From Streptomyces radiopugnans (lineage in GTDB: Bacteria; Actinomycetota; Actinomycetes; Streptomycetales; Streptomycetaceae): DNA of 64,000 nt. Below, in pieces: positions 1 to 7,033 of the stretch. Location of the stretch: the NCBI RefSeq assembly GCF_900110735.1, contig NZ_FOET01000008.1, positions 1 through 64,000 of the forward strand, in the 5' to 3' direction. The notes beneath the pieces are model-generated. The model ran no database searches. It was given only the letters and a program-made list of their open reading frames with translations, and was not told the origin of the DNA. A program made the position numbers and the translations under genes. The first letter of the stretch is position 1; the number at the start of each line of letters is the position of its first letter.

Positions 1-150
1 CCCGGCGACTCCGGCGGCTCCTACATCTCCGGCAACCAGGCCCAGGGCGTCACCTCCGGCGGCTCCGGCAACTGCCGCACCGGCGGCACCACCTACCACC
101 AGCCGGTCAACGAGATCCTGTCGGCCTACGGCCTCACCCTCAAGCGGTAA
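1..150 (+). CDS. Secreted chymotrypsin-like serine protease, C-terminal fragment
   Basis: The window opens inside this gene; only the last 49 codons are present. The fragment begins at the catalytic-serine motif GDSGGS (residues 2-7 of the fragment), followed by a Gly-rich stretch with one Cys (GNCRTGG), as in the C-terminus of streptogrisin/alpha-lytic protease enzymes (family S1). These are made as secreted pre-pro-proteins and digest proteins outside the cell. The stop is followed closely by a strong hairpin terminator. The signal peptide, pro-region, His and Asp of the triad lie upstream of the window, so subfamily assignment is an inference. Confidence 0.85.
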   Translation, partial: PGDSGGSYISGNQAQGVTSGGSGNCRTGGTTYHQPVNEILSAYGLTLKR

Positions 151-174
151 CCCTCCGCCGCGAACGAACAGGCG

Positions 175-206
175 GAGCCGCCGCCCGGCCGACCGGGCGG
201 CGGCTC
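175..206 (+). terminator. Rho-independent-type hairpin after the protease gene
   Basis: A perfect 14-bp stem (175-188 with 193-206) closes a 4-nt loop 24 nt after the protease stop codon. It also lies downstream of the minus-strand gene ending at 232, so it may serve both strands. There is no long U-tract, as is usual in Streptomyces. Confidence 0.8.
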
Positions 207-231
207 CCGCCGTACACGTACGGGCCGCGGG

Positions 232-540
232 CTACGGGCGCGCGCCGTGCGACGGGGCGATCTCCTCGATCCGCCGCGCCAGGCGCACGTCCAGCTCCGT
301 CACCCTCCCGCCCACACTGTGGGTGTTCACCGACACCCCCACCGCGTCATAGCCCAGCAGCAGATCCGCGTGGTGGTTCATCTCCTCCTGGATCTGCGCG
401 ACATGGAGCACCATCGCCGCGGCCGGGAAGTGCCCGGCGAAGGAGTACGTCCTCCTCAGCCGGTCCTCCTCGAACTCCCAGCCGGGCAGCTCCGCCAGCG
501 CGGCGTCGATCTCCTGCGAGGTCAGCGGTCGGGGCGCCAT
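232..540 (-). CDS. Pterin-4a-carbinolamine dehydratase
   Basis: 102 residues, the normal length of the PCD/DCoH family, which dehydrates 4a-hydroxytetrahydrobiopterin to the quinonoid dihydropterin after aromatic amino-acid hydroxylation. The family signature is clear: HHADL at residues 56-60, then the T-H pair at 73-74 and the GG-x3-T-E-L-D segment at 77-84. In actinomycetes without an adjacent phenylalanine hydroxylase the physiological pterin substrate is uncertain, and no hydroxylase is seen nearby. The ATG is preceded by a GATATT hexamer 6 nt upstream and no Shine-Dalgarno sequence, suggesting a leaderless message. It converges with the protease gene and diverges from the XRE regulator. 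Confidence 0.9.
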   Translation of the reverse strand: MAPRPLTSQEIDAALAELPGWEFEEDRLRRTYSFAGHFPAAAMVLHVAQIQEEMNHHADLLLGYDAVGVSVNTHSVGGRVTELDVRLARRIEEIAPSHGARP

Positions 541-580
541 GGCACGAATATCTCACTTCCCGTGGACGACCCTCCCAGCC

Positions 581-592
581 TAGGGTCGCGGC
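581..592 (+). promoter_or_regulatory. Leaderless-type -10 element of the XRE regulator
   Basis: TAGGGT (581-586) is followed by 6 nt and then the ATG at 593. No Shine-Dalgarno sequence is present, so transcription probably begins at the start codon. The -35 is not obvious. Confidence 0.55.
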
Positions 593-1438
593 ATGGGATC
601 CACTGCGGCCGACACGAGCACGGGGACGAACAGATCGGCGAACGGGGTGGGGCCCCTGCTGCGGCACTGGCGGGAGCGCGCCGGGCTCAGCCAGCTCGAA
701 CTGGCCCTGCGCGCCGACTCATCCGCCAGGCACATCAGCTTCGTCGAGACCGGACGCACCCGGCCCAGCCCCGAGATGGTGCTCCGGCTGGCCGAGCACC
801 TCGGCGTCCCCGTGCGCGAGCGCAACGCGCTGCTGCTGGCCGCCGGACACGCCCCGCACTACCCCGAGACCCCCGTGGACGACCCCTCGCTGGCCGCCCT
901 GCGCGAAGGCCTGGAGCGGATGCTGACGGCGTACGAGCCCTTCCCCGCCCTGGTGGTCGACGGCCGGTACGAGGTGGTGGCCGCCAACCGCGGTGTCGCC
1001 GCCCTGCTGGAGGGCGTGGCCGGACACCTCCTGCGCCCCCCGCTGAACGCCATGCGCCTGACCCTCCACCCCGAAGGCCTGGCCCCTCGCATCCGTAACC
1101 TCCCCCAGTGGCGCGGGCATCTGCTGGAGCAGATGCGGCGGCAGCTCGCACCGCTGCGGTCGGCGCCGCTGCGCGAGCTGTACGAGGAGGTCGCCGCCTA
1201 TCCGCTGCCCGGGACGGGCACCGGGGGCACCGAAGGGCGCGGCGCCGAGGGCCCCTGCGCCCCGGGCCCCTTCGCCCTGCCGCTGGTGATCGGGCACCGG
1301 GGGCACGTCCTGTCGTTCTTCTCCACCATCACCACCTTCAACACGCCCATGGACGTGACCGTCTCCGAGCTGGCGATGGAGACCTTCGTCCCGGCCGACC
1401 CGGAGACGGCGGCCCTGCTGCCGGAGCTGCTCGGCTAG
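593..1438 (+). CDS. XRE-family regulator with MmyB-like ligand domain
   Basis: 281 residues. Residues about 20-80 form a Cro/C1-type helix-turn-helix (LSQLELALRADSS, then ISFVETGRTRPS). The C-terminal half (about 110-280) matches the MmyB-like ligand-binding domain, with the typical YEPFPALVVD entry and the FFSTITTFNTP and ELAMETFVPAD-x2-T-A motifs at the end. These are common cytoplasmic one-component regulators in Streptomyces; members often control an adjacent oxidoreductase or SDR gene, but none is next to this one. An extra Gly/Pro-rich insert (about 205-230) interrupts the ligand domain. The target and ligand are unknown. Confidence 0.88.
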   Translation: MGSTAADTSTGTNRSANGVGPLLRHWRERAGLSQLELALRADSSARHISFVETGRTRPSPEMVLRLAEHLGVPVRERNALLLAAGHAPHYPETPVDDPSLAALREGLERMLTAYEPFPALVVDGRYEVVAANRGVAALLEGVAGHLLRPPLNAMRLTLHPEGLAPRIRNLPQWRGHLLEQMRRQLAPLRSAPLRELYEEVAAYPLPGTGTGGTEGRGAEGPCAPGPFALPLVIGHRGHVLSFFSTITTFNTPMDVTVSELAMETFVPADPETAALLPELLG

Positions 1439-1464
1439 CCGTCCGGTCCGGGGGCCCGCAGGTC

Positions 1465-1500
1465 CGGTCGGGGCGGGTCGGCGCCGACCCGCCCCGACCG
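1465..1500. terminator. Bidirectional palindromic terminator
   Basis: A perfect 36-bp palindrome (two 18-nt arms, no loop) sits between the convergent XRE regulator and membrane-protein genes, 26 nt after one stop and 7 nt before the other. Confidence 0.8.
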
Positions 1501-1507
1501 GTGCCGG

Positions 1508-1951
1508 TCATGACCGGCCGGGGCCGCGGAGCACCGCGCGGAGCGCCAGGTGCTGGGCCACCGCCAGGGCGGCGACCACCGCGGCCTGCAGCGGGATCCA
1601 CACCCACCCCGCGGCGGACGGCTCCAGCACGCCGAGCACGAGGACGGCGGCGCCGGCCAGCGCCCACAGCAGGTTCCCCTCCACCACCACCCGCACCCAG
1701 GGCGCGGGCGGAACGGGGCGGCTCGCCAGGAGGCCGACCCCCGCGCCGTACAGCAGCAGGAATGCGCCGGTGCCCAGCAGCAGGCCGTCGTCCACTCCCA
1801 GCAGCCGTCCGAGGAGACCGGACAGAGCCAGGTAGGCGACGGCGTTGGTGGCGGTGACCGCCGCGTCCAGGGCGAGGAGCCGGCGCAGCAGGGGCAGCGC
1901 GGAGCGGGCGGGGCGGGTGGTGCCGAAGGTCTCGGGCGAGGTGGCGGACAT
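1508..1951 (-). CDS. Small integral membrane protein, four predicted helices
   Basis: 147 residues. The frame is open further upstream, but the ATG at 1951 is chosen because GGAGG lies just before it and the residues upstream are Arg/Pro-rich with no family look. After a polar N-terminus (about 30 residues) four hydrophobic stretches follow (about 30-50, 58-78, 90-112 and 118-140), with conserved-looking polar residues between (NAVAYL, EGNLLWALAG). It resembles the many uncharacterised Streptomyces membrane proteins of this size. No catalytic motif is visible and the function is unknown. Confidence 0.75.
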   Translation of the reverse strand: MSATSPETFGTTRPARSALPLLRRLLALDAAVTATNAVAYLALSGLLGRLLGVDDGLLLGTGAFLLLYGAGVGLLASRPVPPAPWVRVVVEGNLLWALAGAAVLVLGVLEPSAAGWVWIPLQAAVVAALAVAQHLALRAVLRGPGRS

Positions 1952-2020
1952 GGCGGATCGACCTCCGTCGTCTCGGGGGGGGCGGTGCGGAACGCTCCGG
2001 CCGTACGCACGGGCCGGAGG

Positions 2021-2056
2021 CCGGGTTCCGGCCGGAGTGCGCCGGCCGGAACCCGG
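2021..2056 (-). terminator. Hairpin downstream of the phosphodiesterase-like gene
   Basis: A 13-bp perfect stem (2021-2033 with 2044-2056) with a 10-nt loop. It lies between the stop at 2204 and the start of the next minus-strand gene at 1951, and probably ends the upstream transcript. The rest of the 252-nt gap has an AT-richer patch near 2150-2165 that may hold the promoter of the 1951 gene. Confidence 0.6.
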
Positions 2057-2203
2057 TGCCCCCACCCTGCCGCCGGCCCGCCCGGGTAATCGCGGATGCG
2101 GCTCCGCCTGGCCGGCCCTCCTCCCGCCGTGGCGCATTGGAAGTCGCTTGGCACATTTTTTCTCGGAAACGGCGGACTCGGCCGGACGACCGGGCCTGAC
2201 GGG

Positions 2204-4288
2204 TCAGCGCAGGTGCGCGCGGGCCGGGACGAAGGGTGTGGTCACCGCCTGGGCGGCCTCCGCCTCGCGCAGCCAGCCGCGCAGCACCCGGTGGATCTGC
2301 TCGGCGCCGACCGGTTCGCCGTCCGCGTCCGGCGGGGACAGCAGGCGCGGGTAGAGCAGGAACGCCCGGGACTGCTCGCCTCCCAGGCCGCCGTGGGAAC
2401 CGATCTGCTCCTCGAAGGCGTGGACGGCGCCGGTGGCCCGGTCGAGGGCCGAGTTGACCATGATGTCGGCGGCGTGCGGGAAGCGCGCGGTGCGCCGTAC
2501 GAGTGCGGCGGCCCGCGGCCCGTAGGGCTCCAGGGGGTCGGCCCGGACGATCTCGCCGGTGTCCAGGCGGTGTTCGCTGTCGCCGGGGCCGAGCACCACC
2601 GGCCCGTGGCGCTCGGTGTCCACCAGCAGGAAGCCGATGCCGGGGTGGTTGGCGAGGGTGCGCAGCAGGGCGGGGTGGCGGCGGTCGATCTCCTCGCGGG
2701 TGGCCCTCCCGGGGATGCTCGGGAAGGAGATCAGCCCGAGGTTGCCCGAGCCGAGCACCACCGGGTCGGAGGTGGGGGCGGGCCAGTGCGGCTCGGCGCC
2801 GTGCCCGTCCTCGGGCCGGTGCAGGGCGGCGCGTGCGGCGGCGCGGGCCTCGGCGCCGCTGGCCGAGCGCCTGGCCCGCCGGGAGACCGGCAGCCCGCAG
2901 CCGGCGCGGACCAGGTCCTCCAGGGTCAGCCCGTAGTGGGAGGCGAAGGTCTCCCCCGGGCTCTGCCCGTGGTCGGACAGGAGCACCAGGCGGTAGGGCC
3001 GGGGGGCCTGGGCGGCGACCTTGGCGATCAGGCCGACGGACCGGTCCAGCCGCCGCAGCACCTGGTGGGTGTCGCGGCCGCGCGGCCCGGAGTGGTGGGC
3101 CACCTCGTCGTAGGCGACGAGGTCGGCGTAGACGGCGGTGCGCCCGTTGAGGATGTCGCCGAGGACGGAGGCGACCACCACGTCCCGCTGGACGACGGTG
3201 GCGAAGGCCCGGATGAACGGGTAGAGCCCGCCGCGCGGCACCCGCGGGCTGTCCCCGCGCAGCCTGGCGCGGGTGGACTGGGCGATCTCGCGGACCACCT
3301 CGGCGACGAAGGAGGCGGCCGTGCGGGTGGCGTTGGCCGGGTCGGAGAAGTACGCGAAGTACCCGGCGCGCGACCGGTTGTGCCGGCCGCGCCGGGCGGA
3401 GACGGAGAGCACCAGGGCGGCCTGGGCGGCTCCGCCGCTGAAGAGGTTGCCGCGGCTGGCGCCGTCGTGGGCGAGCAGTCCGGGCTCGCCGCTGTGTTCG
3501 GCGGCGCGGCGCTGGAGCCGGGCGGCGCTGGAGGGCCGGTTGCTGGTCACCACCTCGCCGGTCTCCTTCTCGTACCAGCGGAAGGCGGGCACGTCCTCGT
3601 TGGAGCCGTGCAGGATGCCGAGCTGGCTGGCGCCGGTCTGGCTGGACCAGTCGGTGTGCCAGGGGACGAGGCGGTGGGTGTCGCGGAGCATGGCGGCGAT
3701 GCCCGGCATCAGCGGTTCGCCGCCGGCCGGGGCGGTGGTCGCGTCGCGCAGTACGTCATAGCCGATCCCGTCGAGCTGCAGGAAGACGGTGCCGGGGGTG
3801 GCCGGTATCAGCCTGCGTCCCGAGCGGCGCCAGCGGCGGTCGGCGAGCCGGGCCAGGCGCCGCCGGTAGGCCCGGTCGTCGCGGACGGCCAGGAAGGTGT
3901 TGGCCGCCGAGGAGGCGGCGGACATCGCGGCGGCGACGACCACGGCGGTCTGCGGGTCGGTCTCGCCCCGGTAGTCGGGCAGGAGGGCGAGCGCCAGCAG
4001 CAGCAGCGAGCCGTTGAGGAAGAACACCAGCAGGCCCAGCACCAGTGCGGGCACCAGCAGCAGGGCTCTGACCAGCAGGGGCCACACCAGGGCGCTGAGC
4101 AGGCCGAAGGCGCCGGCTCCGAGGGCGGCGGTGACCCCGATGCTGGTGGCGCTGTCGCCGTCGGCGGACTGGAGCCGGAAGTCGGGGAGCACGCCGGCCA
4201 GCACCAGCATGGTGAGGGTGCTCACCGCCCACACCACCAGGACGCGCAGCACCGCGCCGCCCGCCCTGCGCCAGGCCGCCATCCGCAC
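2204..4288 (-). CDS. Membrane-anchored alkaline-phosphatase-superfamily protein (holin-like N-terminus)
   Basis: About 694 residues from a GTG at 4288, or 692 from the ATG at 4282; GGAGGAAAGG lies upstream. The first ~130 residues contain four hydrophobic segments, the part usually labelled 'phage holin family' in Streptomyces. The rest is a phosphatase/phosphodiesterase domain of the alkaline phosphatase superfamily. Candidate metal ligands and nucleophile are FLQLDGIGYD, TDWSSQTGAS, VAYDEVAHH, LLSDHGQSPG and IGSHGG. The catalytic domain therefore probably hydrolyses a phosphoester at the membrane; the substrate is unknown. The gene is divergent from the hydrolase at 4532. The long frame continuing upstream to 5275 is antisense to that hydrolase and not coding. 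Confidence 0.8.
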   Translation of the reverse strand: MRMAAWRRAGGAVLRVLVVWAVSTLTMLVLAGVLPDFRLQSADGDSATSIGVTAALGAGAFGLLSALVWPLLVRALLLVPALVLGLLVFFLNGSLLLLALALLPDYRGETDPQTAVVVAAAMSAASSAANTFLAVRDDRAYRRRLARLADRRWRRSGRRLIPATPGTVFLQLDGIGYDVLRDATTAPAGGEPLMPGIAAMLRDTHRLVPWHTDWSSQTGASQLGILHGSNEDVPAFRWYEKETGEVVTSNRPSSAARLQRRAAEHSGEPGLLAHDGASRGNLFSGGAAQAALVLSVSARRGRHNRSRAGYFAYFSDPANATRTAASFVAEVVREIAQSTRARLRGDSPRVPRGGLYPFIRAFATVVQRDVVVASVLGDILNGRTAVYADLVAYDEVAHHSGPRGRDTHQVLRRLDRSVGLIAKVAAQAPRPYRLVLLSDHGQSPGETFASHYGLTLEDLVRAGCGLPVSRRARRSASGAEARAAARAALHRPEDGHGAEPHWPAPTSDPVVLGSGNLGLISFPSIPGRATREEIDRRHPALLRTLANHPGIGFLLVDTERHGPVVLGPGDSEHRLDTGEIVRADPLEPYGPRAAALVRRTARFPHAADIMVNSALDRATGAVHAFEEQIGSHGGLGGEQSRAFLLYPRLLSPPDADGEPVGAEQIHRVLRGWLREAEAAQAVTTPFVPARAHLR

Positions 4289-4531
4289 GCCGTCCGCCTT
4301 TCCTCCTCCGGGGCCCGGGGCCGGCCCCCGCCGTCCGCCTTCTCCGCGCCGGGCACGTCCATGCGTCCGCGCGCCGGAAACCGCCGCACCCGGCCCGGCA
4401 CGTCCCACTTTTCCACAGTGGCTCCCCCGGCCGGGGGCGTGCCCGGTCTCTGGCGGAGGCTCCCGGAAGCACGGGGGCGGGATGAGAGGATCGGTACGGG
4501 GGAAGGGGCGAGCGGACGGAAGGAGGGGCCG

Positions 4532-5308
4532 GTGCCTGCGGAGATCACCTGGTGGGGCCATGCCACGGCGACGGTGCGCGACTGCGGGGTGACGGTGCTC
4601 ACCGACCCGGTGTTCGTCCGGCGGCTGGCCCATCTGCGCAGGCGGCGCGGGCAGCCGCCGCCGGAGTCGGCGGCGCGGGTGGATCTGGTGGTGGTCTCCC
4701 ACCTGCACGCCGACCATCTGCACCTGCCCTCCCTCGCACGCCTGGCGCCCGGCACCCGTGTGGTGGTGCCGCGCGGCGCGCTCGCCTCGGTGGCGGGGTT
4801 GCGGCGGCTGGCGGGGCGGCTGCGGATCGAGGAGGTGGACGTGGGCGAGCGTGTGCGGGCCGGAGACGTGACCGTCCGCGCGGTGCCCGCGGAGCACGAC
4901 GGGCGGCGGCTGCCCTACGGGCCGCACCTGGCGCCCGCCCTGGGCTATGTGGTCGAGGGGGAGTCCAGGACGTACTTCGCCGGGGACACCGGGCTGTTCG
5001 ACTCCATGGCGGAGGAGGTCGGCGCGGTCGACGCGGCGCTGCTGCCGGTGGGCGGCTGGGGGCCGAAGCTGGGCGACGGGCACATGAACGCGCGCCGGGC
5101 CGCCGAGGCGCTGGCCCGGCTGGGTGCGCCGCTGGCGGTGCCGGTGCACTACGGGACGTACTGGCCGATCGGTCTGGACGCGGTCCGGCCGCACGAGTTC
5201 CACTCCCCCGGCGACGAGTTCGCGCGGCTGGCGGCGCGCTCGGCCCCCGCCGCGGCGGTGCACCCGCTGGGGCACGGCGAGAGCGTACGGCTGGAGGCGG
5301 CGGGGTGA
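4532..5308 (+). CDS. UlaG-like beta-lactamase-fold metallohydrolase
   Basis: 258 residues starting at a GTG preceded by AAGGAGG with 5-nt spacing. The N-terminal ITWWGHATATV and LTDPVF segments and the metal-binding SHLHADHLH motif mark the UlaG/NAPE-PLD-like branch of the metallo-beta-lactamase fold. The fourth and fifth ligands are plausibly in AEHDG and YFAGDTG, and a late His in VPVHYGTY. These enzymes hydrolyse phosphoesters, lactones or N-acyl phospholipids; the substrate here cannot be read. Its stop overlaps the start of the DedA-type gene by one base, so the two are probably translated together. Confidence 0.85.
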   Translation: MPAEITWWGHATATVRDCGVTVLTDPVFVRRLAHLRRRRGQPPPESAARVDLVVVSHLHADHLHLPSLARLAPGTRVVVPRGALASVAGLRRLAGRLRIEEVDVGERVRAGDVTVRAVPAEHDGRRLPYGPHLAPALGYVVEGESRTYFAGDTGLFDSMAEEVGAVDAALLPVGGWGPKLGDGHMNARRAAEALARLGAPLAVPVHYGTYWPIGLDAVRPHEFHSPGDEFARLAARSAPAAAVHPLGHGESVRLEAAG

Positions 5309-5940
5309 TGGAGGCGCTGCTCGGCGCGGTGCGGGAGATACCGGCGCAGGTGGCGCCCGGCGCGGTGGGCTACCCGTCGCTGTTCCTGCTGGTGGCGTTC
5401 GGCGCGCTGGTGCCGGTGGTGCCGACGGGGGCGCTGGTCAGCGCGGCGTCGGCGGTGGCGTTCCACCGCAGTCCTCCGGCCCTTCCGCTGCTGCTGGTGT
5501 TCGCCGTCGCGGCGCTGGCCGCGTTCCTGGGCGATCTGCTGCTGTACTGGCTCGGGCAGCGCGGCGGCCGTTCCAGGAGCGGGTCGCGCTGGCTGGAGCG
5601 GATGCGCGAGCGGGCCGAGCCGGACCGGCTGGAGACCGCGCGGCGGAAGCTGGACGAGCACGGCGTGACGGTGCTGGTCGTCTCCCGGCTGGTGCCGGCC
5701 GGGCGGATCCCGGTGATGGTGGCCTGCCTGCTGTCGCGGGTGCCGGTGCGGCGGTTCGTGCGCGGTGCCGCACCGGCCTGCCTGGTGTGGACGGCGACCT
5801 ACCAGATGATCGGGATCCTGGGCGGTTCGCTGTTCCCCGAGCCGTGGCAGGGCGTGGCCGCGGCGGTCGGCCTGACGCTGATGGTCGGCGCGGTGCCCTC
5901 GGCGTGGCGGCGGCTGCGCCCGGTGCAGGTACCGCGGTAG
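5308..5940 (+). CDS. DedA/VTT-family membrane protein
   Basis: 210 residues with four to five hydrophobic segments. The family features are the re-entrant segment near the N-terminus (VPVVPTGALVSAASAVAF), the amphipathic RKLDEHG helix and the conserved R-L-VPAGRIPVMV motif that carries the essential Arg residues of DedA proteins. DedA-family proteins act as membrane scramblases or flippases needed for envelope homeostasis; undecaprenyl-phosphate or phospholipid transport is known for some relatives. Translation is coupled to the hydrolase upstream (TGATG overlap), so a joint role in lipid handling is plausible but inferred. Confidence 0.85.
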   Translation: MEALLGAVREIPAQVAPGAVGYPSLFLLVAFGALVPVVPTGALVSAASAVAFHRSPPALPLLLVFAVAALAAFLGDLLLYWLGQRGGRSRSGSRWLERMRERAEPDRLETARRKLDEHGVTVLVVSRLVPAGRIPVMVACLLSRVPVRRFVRGAAPACLVWTATYQMIGILGGSLFPEPWQGVAAAVGLTLMVGAVPSAWRRLRPVQVPR

Positions 5941-5977
5941 GGCACGGGGGCCGGTGCGGGGGCCGGGGCCGGTCCGG

Positions 5978-7033
5978 TCAGTCCAGGATCCTGGAGGCCC
6001 CGACCGGCATGTCCCACAGGTCCTCGCGCGGGCGGCCCGCCGCGGCCCACGCGGCCCGTACCCGGCTCAGCGGCTCCAGCGGGGGCTCGGCCGAGAGCAG
6101 GAAGGTGGCCCAGTGCATGGGGGCCATACGGCGGGCACCGAGGTCCAGGCAGGCCTGTACGGCCTCCTCCGGGTCGGTGTGCACCGCGCGGAGCATCCGG
6201 CGCGGCGCGTAGGCGCCGATCGGCAGCAGGGCGAGGTCGATGCCGGGGTAGCGGTGGCCGATCTCGCCGAACCAGTGGCCGTACCCGGTGTCGCCGGCGA
6301 AGTGGATCCGCTGCCCGTGGCGGTCGGTGAGCACCCAGCCGCCCCACAGCGAGCGGCAGGTGTCGGTGAGGGTGCGCCGGGACCAGTGGTGGGCGGGGAC
6401 GAAGTCGAAGCGGACGGTTCCGCCGCCCGGCGAGGGCAGTTCGGCCGCCTCCCACCAGTCCAGTTCGGTGACGCAGGTGAAGCGGCGCCTGCGGCACCAG
6501 GCGCCGAGCCCGGCGGGTACGAACAGCGGGGTGTCGCGCGGCAGGCGCCTGAGGGTGGGGGCGTCGAGGTGGTCGTAGTGGTTGTGGGAGATCACCACGG
6601 CGTCGACGCGCGGCAGGTCCTCCCAGGGGACTCCGACCGGGGTGACCCGCGCCGGGGTGCCCAGGATCCGGCGGGACCAGACGGGGTCGGTCAGTACGGT
6701 GAGGCCGCCGATGCGCACCACCCAGCTGGCGTGCCCGGCCCAGGTGACGGCGGCGGTGTCGGCGTCGACGGGCGGCAGGGGGGCCGGTTCGCAGGGCAGC
6801 AGGGGGATCTCGTTCAGCGTCGCGGGATCGGGGCGCGTGCTGCCCTCCCTGGCTATGCGGGACAGGGAGCGCAGGCCGGGCAGGGGTTCGGTGAGCCGGT
6901 CGGCGAAGGTGCCCGGCCAGGTGCGCCGCTCGCCCAGGGGGCGGGGCGCGGGCAGGACGGGGGGCCGCCGGGGGGAGCCGGCGGCGGGGGCGTCGAGGAC
7001 GGCCTGGGCGGGCTTCTCCGTCTGTTCGGTCAT
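5978..7033 (-). CDS. NAPE-PLD/UlaG-like beta-lactamase-fold hydrolase
   Basis: 351 residues. A ~95-residue N-terminal extension precedes the fold, which starts at AVTWAGHASWVVRI. The ligand motif SHNHYDHLD is complete. Later ligands are plausible in PAHHWSRR, HFAGDTGYG and PMHWATF, and the W-x-R-R-T segment is typical of N-acylphosphatidylethanolamine-hydrolysing phospholipase D-like bacterial proteins. Its ATG overlaps the stop of the aminotransferase-like gene by 4 bp (ATGA), so it is the second cistron of a coupled pair. Substrate unknown. Confidence 0.85.
   Translation of the reverse strand: MTEQTEKPAQAVLDAPAAGSPRRPPVLPAPRPLGERRTWPGTFADRLTEPLPGLRSLSRIAREGSTRPDPATLNEIPLLPCEPAPLPPVDADTAAVTWAGHASWVVRIGGLTVLTDPVWSRRILGTPARVTPVGVPWEDLPRVDAVVISHNHYDHLDAPTLRRLPRDTPLFVPAGLGAWCRRRRFTCVTELDWWEAAELPSPGGGTVRFDFVPAHHWSRRTLTDTCRSLWGGWVLTDRHGQRIHFAGDTGYGHWFGEIGHRYPGIDLALLPIGAYAPRRMLRAVHTDPEEAVQACLDLGARRMAPMHWATFLLSAEPPLEPLSRVRAAWAAAGRPREDLWDMPVGASRILD

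Noticed and set aside
2096..4531. Very long plus-strand open frame running into the hydrolase gene
   Set aside because: It is antisense to the phosphatase-like gene, Gly/Val/Gln-rich with no family motif; only its last 258 codons (from 4532) are real.
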